14,139 nt of DNA from JAPLDA01 sp043742705 (GTDB lineage: Bacteria; Bacteroidota; Bacteroidia; AKYH767-A; 2013-40CM-41-45), in NCBI GenBank assembly GCA_043742705.1, contig JAYTXY010000078.1, forward strand, positions 1-14,139. The letters run 5' to 3'. Positions 7,565-13,390 of this stretch are shown piece after piece. Each line of letters opens with the position of its first letter. Positions within the stretch are counted from its first letter, which is position 1. The position numbers and the translations under genes were made by a program. The notes beneath the pieces are model-generated. The model saw only the letters and a program-made list of their open reading frames with translations. It had not been told where the DNA came from and searched no databases.

Positions 7565-8566
7565 TCAGAATATTCTAAGTCCATCCGCTTCTTTCAAAAG
7601 TTGCCCGGTTTCAACGGGAACAACTCCCATTTTCTCACAGACCAATCCGCCGGCAAGATTTGCGAGAGTTGCCATCGTAACCGGAGAGAGATTTAAAGCG
7701 AGGCAAAGAGCAGCCACACTGATCACGGTATCACCTGCACCGGAAACATCAGCGATGTTACGAATGTGAGCGGGAATTAATTTTTCTTCTTTTTGATTGT
7801 AGACAAAAGCACCGCGCTCTGAAAGGGTTACCAATACTGTCTTTACGCGATTTTCTTTAGCTAATTTTTCAACGGCTGATTTGATTTCTTTCAAATCACC
7901 TTTTTCAAAATCTATTTTCATACCTTCTTTCAGTTCTTTGAAATTAGGTTTCAGCAGCGTTACATTCTTGTAGTGATTAAAATTCTTTTTCTTTGGATCA
8001 ACGGCCGTAGGAATTTTTTTAGCGGCTGCGAGTTTTACAACCTGCTCGATCAAACTTTTGCCAATTACTCCCTTGTCATAATCTTCAAAAACAATGACAT
8101 CAATTTTTTTCTTGTCGATGAGCTCGGAAATCCTTGTAAGCAATTGTCTTCTTTCGTTGATGGAAATTTCTCCGTCTGTTTCATCGTCAATGCGAAGCAT
8201 CTGGTGATTGTTTCCGATCACACGTGTCTTGACAGTAGTCGGACGATCACCGCTTTGGATGATTCCTTCGGTTGTCATTTTCATCTGATGCAGCAATTCA
8301 ATAAACATTCTTCCATTCGCATCGCTTCCGATCACAGAACAAAGAATCGGCTTCGCACCGAGCGACTGAATATTGATGGCAACATTAGCAGCTCCACCTA
8401 ATCGATTTTCACTTTTGGTAATAGTCACAATCGGAACGGGAGCCTCCGGAGAAATGCGTTCCACTTTCCCCCACAGGTAACCATCCACCATTACGTCACC
8501 AATGATGAGAACGTTAAGGTTTTTGAATTCCTTAAAGAGTTGTTCTATGTTTTTAATTTTCGTCAC
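7565..8566 (-). CDS. rfaE1: D-glycero-beta-D-manno-heptose-7-phosphate kinase (PfkB family, HldE kinase half)
   Basis: The enzyme phosphorylates heptose 7-phosphate at C1 on the way to ADP-heptose for the LPS inner core. The 333-residue product is a PfkB/ribokinase-fold kinase: GDVMVDGYLWGKVERISPEAPVPIV (23-47), GGAANVA (57-63) for sugar contact, VDPKKKNF (189-196), KPNFKELKEG, and the ATP/catalytic motif DVSGAGDT (273-280) with base D279. The SPEAPVP stretch is typical of the HldE/RfaE kinase domain. The second HldE domain, the cytidylyltransferase-like adenylyltransferase, is absent, so this is the split form and a separate rfaE2/hldC is expected elsewhere. The start is GTG at 8566; no in-frame ATG occurs before residue 26. 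A 7-bp repeat and a short out-of-frame ATG reading frame lie immediately upstream. Confidence 0.9.
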   Translation of the reverse strand: MTKIKNIEQLFKEFKNLNVLIIGDVMVDGYLWGKVERISPEAPVPIVTITKSENRLGGAANVAINIQSLGAKPILCSVIGSDANGRMFIELLHQMKMTTEGIIQSGDRPTTVKTRVIGNNHQMLRIDDETDGEISINERRQLLTRISELIDKKKIDVIVFEDYDKGVIGKSLIEQVVKLAAAKKIPTAVDPKKKNFNHYKNVTLLKPNFKELKEGMKIDFEKGDLKEIKSAVEKLAKENRVKTVLVTLSERGAFVYNQKEEKLIPAHIRNIADVSGAGDTVISVAALCLALNLSPVTMATLANLAGGLVCEKMGVVPVETGQLLKEADGLRIF

Positions 8567-8570
8567 CGAT

Positions 8571-8590
8571 CTTGATTCTTGATTCTTGCA
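8571..8590. repeat. 7-bp tandem repeat (CTTGATT, about 2.6 copies)
   Basis: CTTGATT at 8571-8577 and 8578-8584 is followed by the partial copy CTTG (8585-8588). On the minus strand this reads as GAATCAAGAATCAAG-type sequence filling most of the 28-base gap between the aminotransferase stop (8595-8597) and the GTG start of the heptose kinase (8566). The unit length is not a multiple of three. Confidence 0.8.
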
Positions 8591-8594
8591 TCTA

Positions 8595-9812
8595 TTACTT
8601 CAGCTTCGTCAGCGCTTCCTTAATTCTCCGAATTGCTTCCACCAGTTTTTCATCAGCTGCAGCATAGGAAAATCTTACACAGTCTGAGTCACCAAAAGCA
8701 TCACCTGTTACAATCGAAACGTGCGCTTTATGTAAAAGGTATATGCAAAGATCCGTTGCATCTTTTATTGTTGTTTCACCATCTGATTTTCCGAAGTAAT
8801 AACTCACATCGGGAAAAACATAAAAAGCACCTTGAGGTTCGTTCACTTTCCATCCCGGAATTTCTTTCATCAATTTCAACACAAGATCTCTTCTGCGTCT
8901 GAAAGATTTTCCCATTTCAAGAGTTGGCTTCAGGTCACTGTTCAGTGCCGTTTCAGCGGCTTTCTGAGAGATGGAAGATGTTCCTGAAGTAATCTGTCCC
9001 TGCATTTTATCACAGGCATCAGCAATCCATTTCGGAGCGCCCATGTAACCGATTCTCCATCCGGTCATCGCAAAACTTTTGGAAAGTCCGTTGACTACAA
9101 TCACACGGTCTTTGATAGAATCGAATTCTGCAATACTTACGTGACGATCAAGAAAATTGATGTGTTCGTAAATTTCATCTGAAAGAATAAACACGTCCGG
9201 ATGTCTTTCGAATACTTCAACAAATGATTTCAATTCATCTTTCGTAAACACAGTTCCTGTCGGATTACATGGCGATGAAAAGATGAACATTTTTGTTCTC
9301 GGAGTAATTGCAGCTTCCAGTTGTTCGGCTGTAATCTTGAAATCATCTTCAATGGTTGTCTTGATCGGAACCACAGTTCCCTCTGCAAGTTTTACCACTT
9401 CAATGTAGCTCACCCAATATGGCATCGGGATGATGACTTCGTCACCCGGATTAATAAGGCTAAGAATGACATTGGCAATCGACTGTTTTGCTCCTGTTGA
9501 AACAACGATTTGGTCAGGAGCATATGAAATGTTGTTCTCGCGTTTGAACTTTTCTGAAATCGCTTTTCTCAATTCAGCAAAACCGGAAATAGGAGAGTAG
9601 TGCGTATAACCATCATCGATGGCTTTCTTTGCAGCAGCGCGGATGTGATCAGGAGTGATAAAATCAGGTTCTCCCAGGCTAAGGTTAATCACATCAAATC
9701 CTTTTGCCGAAAGTTCCCGGCTCAGTTTTGCCATTCCGATGGTCTGGCTTTCTGAAAGTGAATTGATTCGGTCAGACAGCGGATGTTTTTCCAAAAGCAG
9801 TTGTTTTTCCAT
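8595..9812 (-). CDS. aspC: Class I PLP-dependent aminotransferase (aspartate aminotransferase-like)
   Basis: This fold-type I enzyme probably interconverts aspartate and oxaloacetate with glutamate and 2-oxoglutarate. The product from the ATG at 9812 has 405 residues, matching the subgroup Ib AAT family. Visible motifs (405 numbering): LSDRINSLSESQTIGMAKLSREL (12-34), NLSLGEPDF (43-51), GAKQSI (107-112), SSPCNPTG with N183, the cofactor-binding D212 and Y215 (SDEIYEH), the PLP lysine K245 in GLSKSFAMTGWRIGY with R253, and the carboxylate-binding R380 (RFSYA). Substrate range is not settled by sequence. The upstream ATG at 9839 is rejected because the -7 promoter box (9836-9829) lies between the two. 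It is the first gene of a minus-strand run reaching at least porT. Confidence 0.92.
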   Translation of the reverse strand: MEKQLLLEKHPLSDRINSLSESQTIGMAKLSRELSAKGFDVINLSLGEPDFITPDHIRAAAKKAIDDGYTHYSPISGFAELRKAISEKFKRENNISYAPDQIVVSTGAKQSIANVILSLINPGDEVIIPMPYWVSYIEVVKLAEGTVVPIKTTIEDDFKITAEQLEAAITPRTKMFIFSSPCNPTGTVFTKDELKSFVEVFERHPDVFILSDEIYEHINFLDRHVSIAEFDSIKDRVIVVNGLSKSFAMTGWRIGYMGAPKWIADACDKMQGQITSGTSSISQKAAETALNSDLKPTLEMGKSFRRRRDLVLKLMKEIPGWKVNEPQGAFYVFPDVSYYFGKSDGETTIKDATDLCIYLLHKAHVSIVTGDAFGDSDCVRFSYAAADEKLVEAIRRIKEALTKLK

Positions 9813-9828
9813 GGGTGAAATAAGGCTG

Positions 9829-9836
9829 CAAACGTA
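9829..9836 (-). promoter_or_regulatory. -7 promoter box (TACGTTTG) of the aminotransferase gene run
   Basis: On the minus strand this is TACGTTTG, a full match to the Bacteroidota TAnnTTTG -7 element, 16 bases before the chosen ATG at 9812. Transcription should start about 5-8 bases further on, giving a leader of roughly ten bases. The -33 region has only TTTCTC. That TTTCTC belongs to a small inverted repeat, GAGAAA-AA-TTTCTC at 9853-9866, which could be fortuitous. The box decides the start of the coding region. Confidence 0.6.
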
Positions 9837-9930
9837 CATCTTTCTTCTTAATGAGAAAAATTTCTCGACTTTGGCAAATTACTTAGAAAAGGGATTTGGA
9901 TGCGTGAACGAATTAAGGATAGTTGATCGA

Positions 9931-10015
9931 GGAGAAAGTGAGAGAGTGAGAGAGTGAGAAAGTGAGAAAGTGAGAGAGTGGAAAAGTGCATGCTCATTGT
10001 CTCATTTTCTCATTG
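9931..10015. repeat. 8-bp-period repeat (GTGAGAAA/GTGAGAGA) with a diverged inverted arm
   Basis: Five exact GTGAGARA units run from 9938 to 9977, then the variants GTGGAAAA (9978-9985) and GTGC. After an eight-base gap, 9993-10015 (CTCATTGTCTCATTTTCTCATTG) is the same 8-bp period on the other strand with A for G (ATGAGAAA, ATGAGACA). The locus can therefore fold into an imperfect hairpin. It shares the exact 15-mer GAGAGTGAGAAAGTG with the second locus at 12015-12029. Confidence 0.85.
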
Positions 10016-10028
10016 ACTAACGATCTAG

Positions 10029-10076
10029 TGAACTCCTGAACTATTGAACTCCTGAACCAATAAACTCCTGAACCAA
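10029..10076. repeat. 16-bp tandem repeat, three copies
   Basis: TGAACTCCTGAACTAT (10029-10044), TGAACTCCTGAACCAA (10045-10060) and TAAACTCCTGAACCAA (10061-10076). Each unit contains two GAAC-type half-units. It lies between the 8-bp repeat and the porQ promoter region. Together with that repeat it fills most of the 321 bases between the divergent aminotransferase and porQ genes; the part from about 9867 to 9930 shows nothing I recognise. Confidence 0.85.
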
Positions 10077-10121
10077 AATATTATCCAACAAACTCCGTTT
10101 CCCAGTCATCAAATCTTTGGT

Positions 10122-10129
10122 TTACTTTG
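10122..10129 (+). promoter_or_regulatory. Possible -7 box of porQ, five bases before the ATG
   Basis: TTACTTTG differs by one base from TAnnTTTG. A TTTC (10098-10101) lies 20 bases upstream as a poor -33 element. If used, transcription would begin at or next to the ATG at 10134, making a leaderless or near-leaderless message. Tentative. Confidence 0.35.
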
Positions 10130-10133
10130 CGAC

Positions 10134-11192
10134 ATGAATAAAACTACATATTTATTCTGTGTTTTGATTCTTTGCTCTACATCACTATTTTCACAGGTTG
10201 GTGGCGGAAGTACGTATGCTTTTTTAAATGTTCCTGCTTCAGCACGTGTGGCAGCACTTGGCGGGACTTTTATGTCTGCAAAAGACGATGATCTGAATTG
10301 TGCACTGCAGAATCCTTCGTTGCTTAATCCTGAAATGGATCATCAGTTAATATTAAACGGAGTACTTTATTTTGACGGTGTGAAATTCGGTGATGCCGGA
10401 TATGCGAGAGATTTTAAGAAGTACGGAACGTTTATGGCAAACATGCATTTTGCCAGTTATGGTCAGTTACTTGAAACGGATGTTGCCGGACAAATCCTTG
10501 GTACCTTTCACGCAGCAGATTACAATTTAAATCTCGGCTGGGGATATAAGATGAATAAACTTTTTTCTGTCGGAGCCAGCCTGAAAGGGATTTACAGTGA
10601 TTACTATATTTATAAATCCTTCGGACTTGGAGCAGACTTGGGAGCCACCTTGTATGAACCTATCAGTCAGTTTACTGCTTCCATTGTTGCAAAAAACATC
10701 GGTGTACAACTAAAAAATTATGTAGAAGACGACAAGGAATCGCTTCCTTTGGAAGTTGACATTGCCATTTCGAAACGACTTACTCATACGCCTCTTCGAT
10801 TCAATCTTACCTATCGTCATCTTGAAAAATTTGATCTCACGTATGTTGATGCGCTTGATGTTTCCGAGGTTGATATATTAACAGGGAAGCCGCAGCTAAA
10901 AACGTACGACTTCTTTAATAAACTTTCCAGGCATTTGATTCTTGCAGCAGAGATTCTCCTTTCTAAAAATTTTCACCTTCGTGCCGGTTATAATTTTCAG
11001 CGAAGACATGAATTGGGGCTTGATTCAGGCTCCGGTCTCACCGGTTTTTCATTTGGCTTTGGAATTAAAATCAGCAAGTTTAACATCGGTTACGGACGAG
11101 CAACCTATCACCTGGCTGGTGCTGCCAATCATTTTTCAGTTTCTGTAAGGCTTTCCGATTTTATTAAGAAAAGAAGTTCTCCTTCTGAATAA
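10134..11192 (+). CDS. porQ: Type IX secretion system protein PorQ
   Basis: PorQ is an outer-membrane beta-barrel that works with PorU, PorV and PorZ in the attachment complex that processes and anchors type IX cargo. The 352-residue product begins with a signal peptide (hydrophobic core about 6-18, probable cleavage near LFSQ, 18-21). It continues with the hallmark GGGSTYAFLNVPASARVAALGG (23-44), NPSLLNPEM, and a long series of alternating amphipathic strands such as LGWGYKMNKLFSVGASLKG and FSFGFGIKISKFNIGYGRATYHLAGAANHFS near the end, as in the FadL/PorV-like barrels of this group (DUF3308). Length fits PorQ. It is followed by cmk, a neighbourhood I recall as conserved in Bacteroidota. No Shine-Dalgarno sequence precedes the ATG. 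No cargo protein with a sorting domain is in the window. Confidence 0.9.
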   Translation: MNKTTYLFCVLILCSTSLFSQVGGGSTYAFLNVPASARVAALGGTFMSAKDDDLNCALQNPSLLNPEMDHQLILNGVLYFDGVKFGDAGYARDFKKYGTFMANMHFASYGQLLETDVAGQILGTFHAADYNLNLGWGYKMNKLFSVGASLKGIYSDYYIYKSFGLGADLGATLYEPISQFTASIVAKNIGVQLKNYVEDDKESLPLEVDIAISKRLTHTPLRFNLTYRHLEKFDLTYVDALDVSEVDILTGKPQLKTYDFFNKLSRHLILAAEILLSKNFHLRAGYNFQRRHELGLDSGSGLTGFSFGFGIKISKFNIGYGRATYHLAGAANHFSVSVRLSDFIKKRSSPSE

Positions 11193-11220
11193 AACTTTGT
11201 TTCTTTGTTCGGTAAATGCC

Positions 11221-11254
11221 GATGAAAAAAAATTTCATCCGCCTCAGGCGGATG
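11221..11254 (+). repeat. Two overlapping, mutually exclusive hairpins at the cmk start
   Basis: GATGAAA (11221-11227) pairs with TTTCATC (11233-11239). CATCCGCC (11236-11243) pairs with GGCGGATG (11247-11254) around a TCA loop. The two stems share 11236-11239, so only one can form at a time. The second is a perfect 8-bp GC-rich stem of the CATCCGCC/GGCGGATG type that I recall as common in this phylum. It lies 9 bases before the ATG I chose for cmk. Confidence 0.75.
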
Positions 11255-11263
11255 CAGTACACC

Positions 11264-11992
11264 ATGAGTGAAGAAAACTTTGTTCAGTCAAAAAGGATCA
11301 TCATTGCGATTGACGGCTATTCTTCATGTGGTAAGAGCACACTTGCCAAAGCACTTGCCCGCAAGCTGCATTACAACTTTATTGATTCGGGTTCCATGTA
11401 TCGTGCGGTTACGTTGTACCTGGTTGAAAATTACATCACGCTTCAGCAATTACGATCTTTTGAACAGGACGAACTCGATTCGTTACTGGATAAAGTTTTC
11501 ATTACATTTAAGATAAATCCATCAACGGGTTTGTCAGAAGTGTATCTCAATGGAAGGAATGTGGAAGATTCCATTCGTGATATGAAAATTTCCGATCTCG
11601 TAAGTCCGGTAAGCGCGGTTTCGTCCATTCGAAAGAGAATGGTGAAGTTGCAACAAGGATATGGAGAGAAGAAAGGTGTGGTGATGGACGGAAGAGATAT
11701 CGGCACCAAGGTTTTCCCCCAGGCAGAATTAAAAATTTTTATGACTGCCAGCAAATCAATTCGCGCTAAGCGAAGGTTTGACGAACTGAGTGCGAAAGGA
11801 TACATGGTCACAATGGATGAAGTGTATCGCAACATCGAAGAGCGTGACAATGCTGACACAACACGAGCTGAAAGCCCGCTTGTGCAAGCTCCTGATGCAA
11901 TTCTCCTTGACAATTCTCACCTTACTGAAGAAGATCAACTGCATTTTGCATTGAATGAATTGAGGAAGCTCAATATCGAGGTTCAGTCCTGA
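11264..11992 (+). CDS. cmk: Cytidylate kinase
   Basis: Cmk phosphorylates CMP and dCMP with ATP. The 242-residue product has the P-loop GYSSCGKS (18-25), FIDSGSMYRAVTLYL for the nucleotide base region (39-53), the MDGRDIGTKVFPQAELKIFMTAS block (144-166), the RAKRRFDEL lid segment, and the closing ERDNADTTRAESPLVQAPDAILLDNS block. The frame is open from an ATG at 11216, but that extension would encode only hairpin-derived, basic sequence. The ATG at 11264 is the nearest one to the conserved KRIIIAIDGYSS start. The porQ stop is 71 bases upstream with no terminator, so the two genes are probably cotranscribed. Confidence 0.94.
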   Translation: MSEENFVQSKRIIIAIDGYSSCGKSTLAKALARKLHYNFIDSGSMYRAVTLYLVENYITLQQLRSFEQDELDSLLDKVFITFKINPSTGLSEVYLNGRNVEDSIRDMKISDLVSPVSAVSSIRKRMVKLQQGYGEKKGVVMDGRDIGTKVFPQAELKIFMTASKSIRAKRRFDELSAKGYMVTMDEVYRNIEERDNADTTRAESPLVQAPDAILLDNSHLTEEDQLHFALNELRKLNIEVQS

Positions 11993-11995
11993 GGT

Positions 11996-12110
11996 TGAGA
12001 AAGTGGGAGAGTGGGAGAGTGAGAAAGTGCGCAGGTGAGAAGGTGTGAGTAAAATTGATCGAAAGTTCCCTTCACCTTCACACTCTCCCACTTTCTCACC
12101 TGCACACCTT
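11996..12110. repeat. 8-bp-period repeat (GTGGGAGA/GTGAGAAA) in inverted arrangement
   Basis: Six 8-bp units starting with GTG run on the plus strand from 12003 to 12050; four to five units run on the minus strand between 12110 and 12068. The arms share a perfect 18-bp inverted repeat, TGAGAAAGTGGGAGAGTG (11996-12013) against 12081-12098, and a second 11-bp one, GCAGGTGAGAA (12031-12041) against 12093-12103. The RNA could fold in more than one register. It starts four bases after the cmk stop and precedes ispH; it might end the cmk transcript, though there is no U-tract. Confidence 0.88.
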
Positions 12111-12135
12111 CCATCCTCCAACGTCTAACTTCCCG

Positions 12136-12165
12136 CTTTGAACTCGGAACTTTGAACTATCTTTA
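12136..12165 (+). promoter_or_regulatory. Candidate ispH promoter built on a CTTTGAAC direct repeat
   Basis: CTTTGAAC occurs at 12136-12143 and 12150-12157. The first copy supplies a TTTG (12137-12140) spaced 17 bases from TATCTTTA (12158-12165), one base from the TAnnTTTG -7 consensus. The ATG at 12170 follows after only four bases, so the transcript would be leaderless or nearly so. Confidence 0.45.
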
Positions 12166-12169
12166 TCCC

Positions 12170-13072
12170 ATGAAAGTAACCATCGATCCTCATTCCGGTT
12201 TTTGTTTCGGAGTTGTGTATGCTATACAAATGGCAGAGGAAGAACTTGAGCGTTCCGGAAAATTGTATTGTTTGGGTGATATCGTTCATAACAACATGGA
12301 AGTGGAGCGATTGAAATCAAAAGGATTAGAGATTATCAATCATGAGCAATTAAAAGAACTGCGTGATTGCAAAGTGTTGATTCGCGCGCATGGTGAGCCG
12401 CCCGATACTTACCAAATTGCATTGAAGAATAACATTGATTTGGTGGATGCATCATGTCCTGTCGTGTTGAAACTTCAGAACAGAGTTCGAACAAGTTTTG
12501 AAGATGTGGAAATCAACGATGGACAGATTGTTATTTATGGAGAGGTTGGTCATGCCGAAGTGAATGGTTTGGTTGGACAGACGGAAGGAACAGCGATCAT
12601 TGTAAAGACGGAAGAAGATCTGGATCAAATTGATTTCAAAAAACCTGTTTACTTTTTTTCTCAGACAACGAAAAGCACCAAAGGTTTCGAAGCGATGAAA
12701 AAGCTGATCGAATCCAGGATGGAAACCGTACAGCCTTCAGCTGCGAGAACAGGAGAAGTTTTTGAATCGAATGATACCATTTGCAGACAGGTTTCTAATC
12801 GTGAACCTGAGCTTAAAGTTTTTTCTAATCTGCATGACGCTATTGTTTTTGTGAGCGGAAAGAAAAGCTCCAATGGAAAAGCGCTTTATGATGTTTGTAA
12901 ATCAGCGAACCCGAATTCCTATTTTGTTTCTGACGTGGATGAAATTCAGGATTCGTGGTTTGAAAAAACAAATTCCGTTGGTATTTGTGGTGCAACCTCA
13001 ACTCCGATGTGGCTGATGGAGAAAGTCGCAGATCATTTGCGGAAAATTGATTCGGTTGTTGTTTCTAAATGA
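12170..13072 (+). CDS. ispH: 4-hydroxy-3-methylbut-2-enyl diphosphate reductase
   Basis: IspH (LytB) is the [4Fe-4S] enzyme that makes IPP and DMAPP from HMBPP in the last step of the MEP isoprenoid pathway. The 300-residue product carries all key residues I know: cluster cysteines C12 (GFCFGV), C96 (DASCPVV) and C205 (DTICRQVSNR); histidines H40 (VHNN), H74 (RAHGEPP) and H128 with E130 (GHAEVNG); the T166-T167 pair (QTTKST); and the substrate triad S233-S234-N235 (KKSSNGK) with a serine in GATSTP (277). The ATG at 12170 gives the standard MKVTIDPHSGFCFG start; a TTG six codons upstream lies in the presumed promoter. It follows cmk after a repeat region and precedes rpsA. IspH feeds polyprenyl synthesis, including the menaquinone tail used by the ubiE product. 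Confidence 0.96.
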   Translation: MKVTIDPHSGFCFGVVYAIQMAEEELERSGKLYCLGDIVHNNMEVERLKSKGLEIINHEQLKELRDCKVLIRAHGEPPDTYQIALKNNIDLVDASCPVVLKLQNRVRTSFEDVEINDGQIVIYGEVGHAEVNGLVGQTEGTAIIVKTEEDLDQIDFKKPVYFFSQTTKSTKGFEAMKKLIESRMETVQPSAARTGEVFESNDTICRQVSNREPELKVFSNLHDAIVFVSGKKSSNGKALYDVCKSANPNSYFVSDVDEIQDSWFEKTNSVGICGATSTPMWLMEKVADHLRKIDSVVVSK

Positions 13073-13390
13073 CCTTTCAGGATGACTTCGATGGTTTTTA
13101 GCGCTCTTAGTAAGATCATGAATTCCCAGTTACTTATATCAACCTTACTACCTAAACCCGACAGTAATGGAGCGTAGTGGAATGAATGGCGGGAACGATG
13201 CCGGATTGGAATTTTGAGGTTTCTTTCCTGATTTTTCAGAACTTTTTTAGTATCTCTTCAGTGGTGTTAAAGGCAAAAGATGCTGTTGAAATAAACACGT
13301 AAAAATCTTTTTCTTTTTAAGATAATTGGCTACATTTGCGTCCCTTTAAATGGAAGGGATAAACTCTAGTCATAAACCTAACTAACTAAA
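13073..13390. other. ispH-rpsA intergenic region with a repeat-like segment
   Basis: No coding frame is supported. The segment 13157-13210 has a repetitive make-up: CCCG (13157) is mirrored by CGGG (13190-13193), and GTAATGGA (13164-13171) is echoed by GTAGTGGA (13174-13181), then CCGGATTGGA. I recall similar segments between genes in related genomes but cannot verify this. The stretch 13220-13250 is T-rich around a weak four-base stem, CTGA/TCAG, too poor to call a terminator. The rpsA promoter and leader occupy the last 60 bases. Confidence 0.5.
13331..13359 (+). promoter_or_regulatory. rpsA promoter -7 box and 5' leader hairpin
   Basis: TACATTTG (13331-13338) matches the Bacteroidota TAnnTTTG -7 element exactly; the -33 region is only T-rich (TTTTTCTTTTT, 13308 on). 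Transcription would start near 13345, giving a leader of about 45 bases. TCCCTT (13341-13346) pairs with AAGGGA (13354-13359) around a seven-base loop, near the 5' end of that leader. S1 controls its own synthesis in Escherichia coli, so a leader structure is of interest, but whether it is inside the transcript depends on the exact start. Confidence 0.5.

Noticed and set aside
7973..8401. 142-codon plus-strand frame opposite rfaE1
   Set aside because: It is wholly antisense to a well-conserved kinase; its composition (Asn/Phe/Leu/Ile-rich with no motif) is what a mirrored frame gives.
9930..10080. CRISPR array
   Set aside because: Units are 8 or 16 bases in direct tandem without unique spacers, and there is no cas gene in the window.
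11216..11263. Upstream ATG extending Cmk by 16 residues
   Set aside because: The added residues are encoded by the hairpin repeat, are strongly basic, and lie outside the family's homology.
11443..11913. 156-codon minus-strand frame opposite cmk
   Set aside because: It lies inside the conserved cmk frame in antisense, is Ser-rich and motif-free, and has no promoter or repeat of its own.
12152..12169. TTG start extending IspH by six residues
   Set aside because: The extension falls in the presumed -7 promoter box, and the family starts at MKVTIDPHSGFCFG, encoded from the ATG at 12170.
13225..13250. Rho-independent terminator after ispH
   Set aside because: The stem is only four weak pairs (CTGA/TCAG); the T-run alone is not enough.
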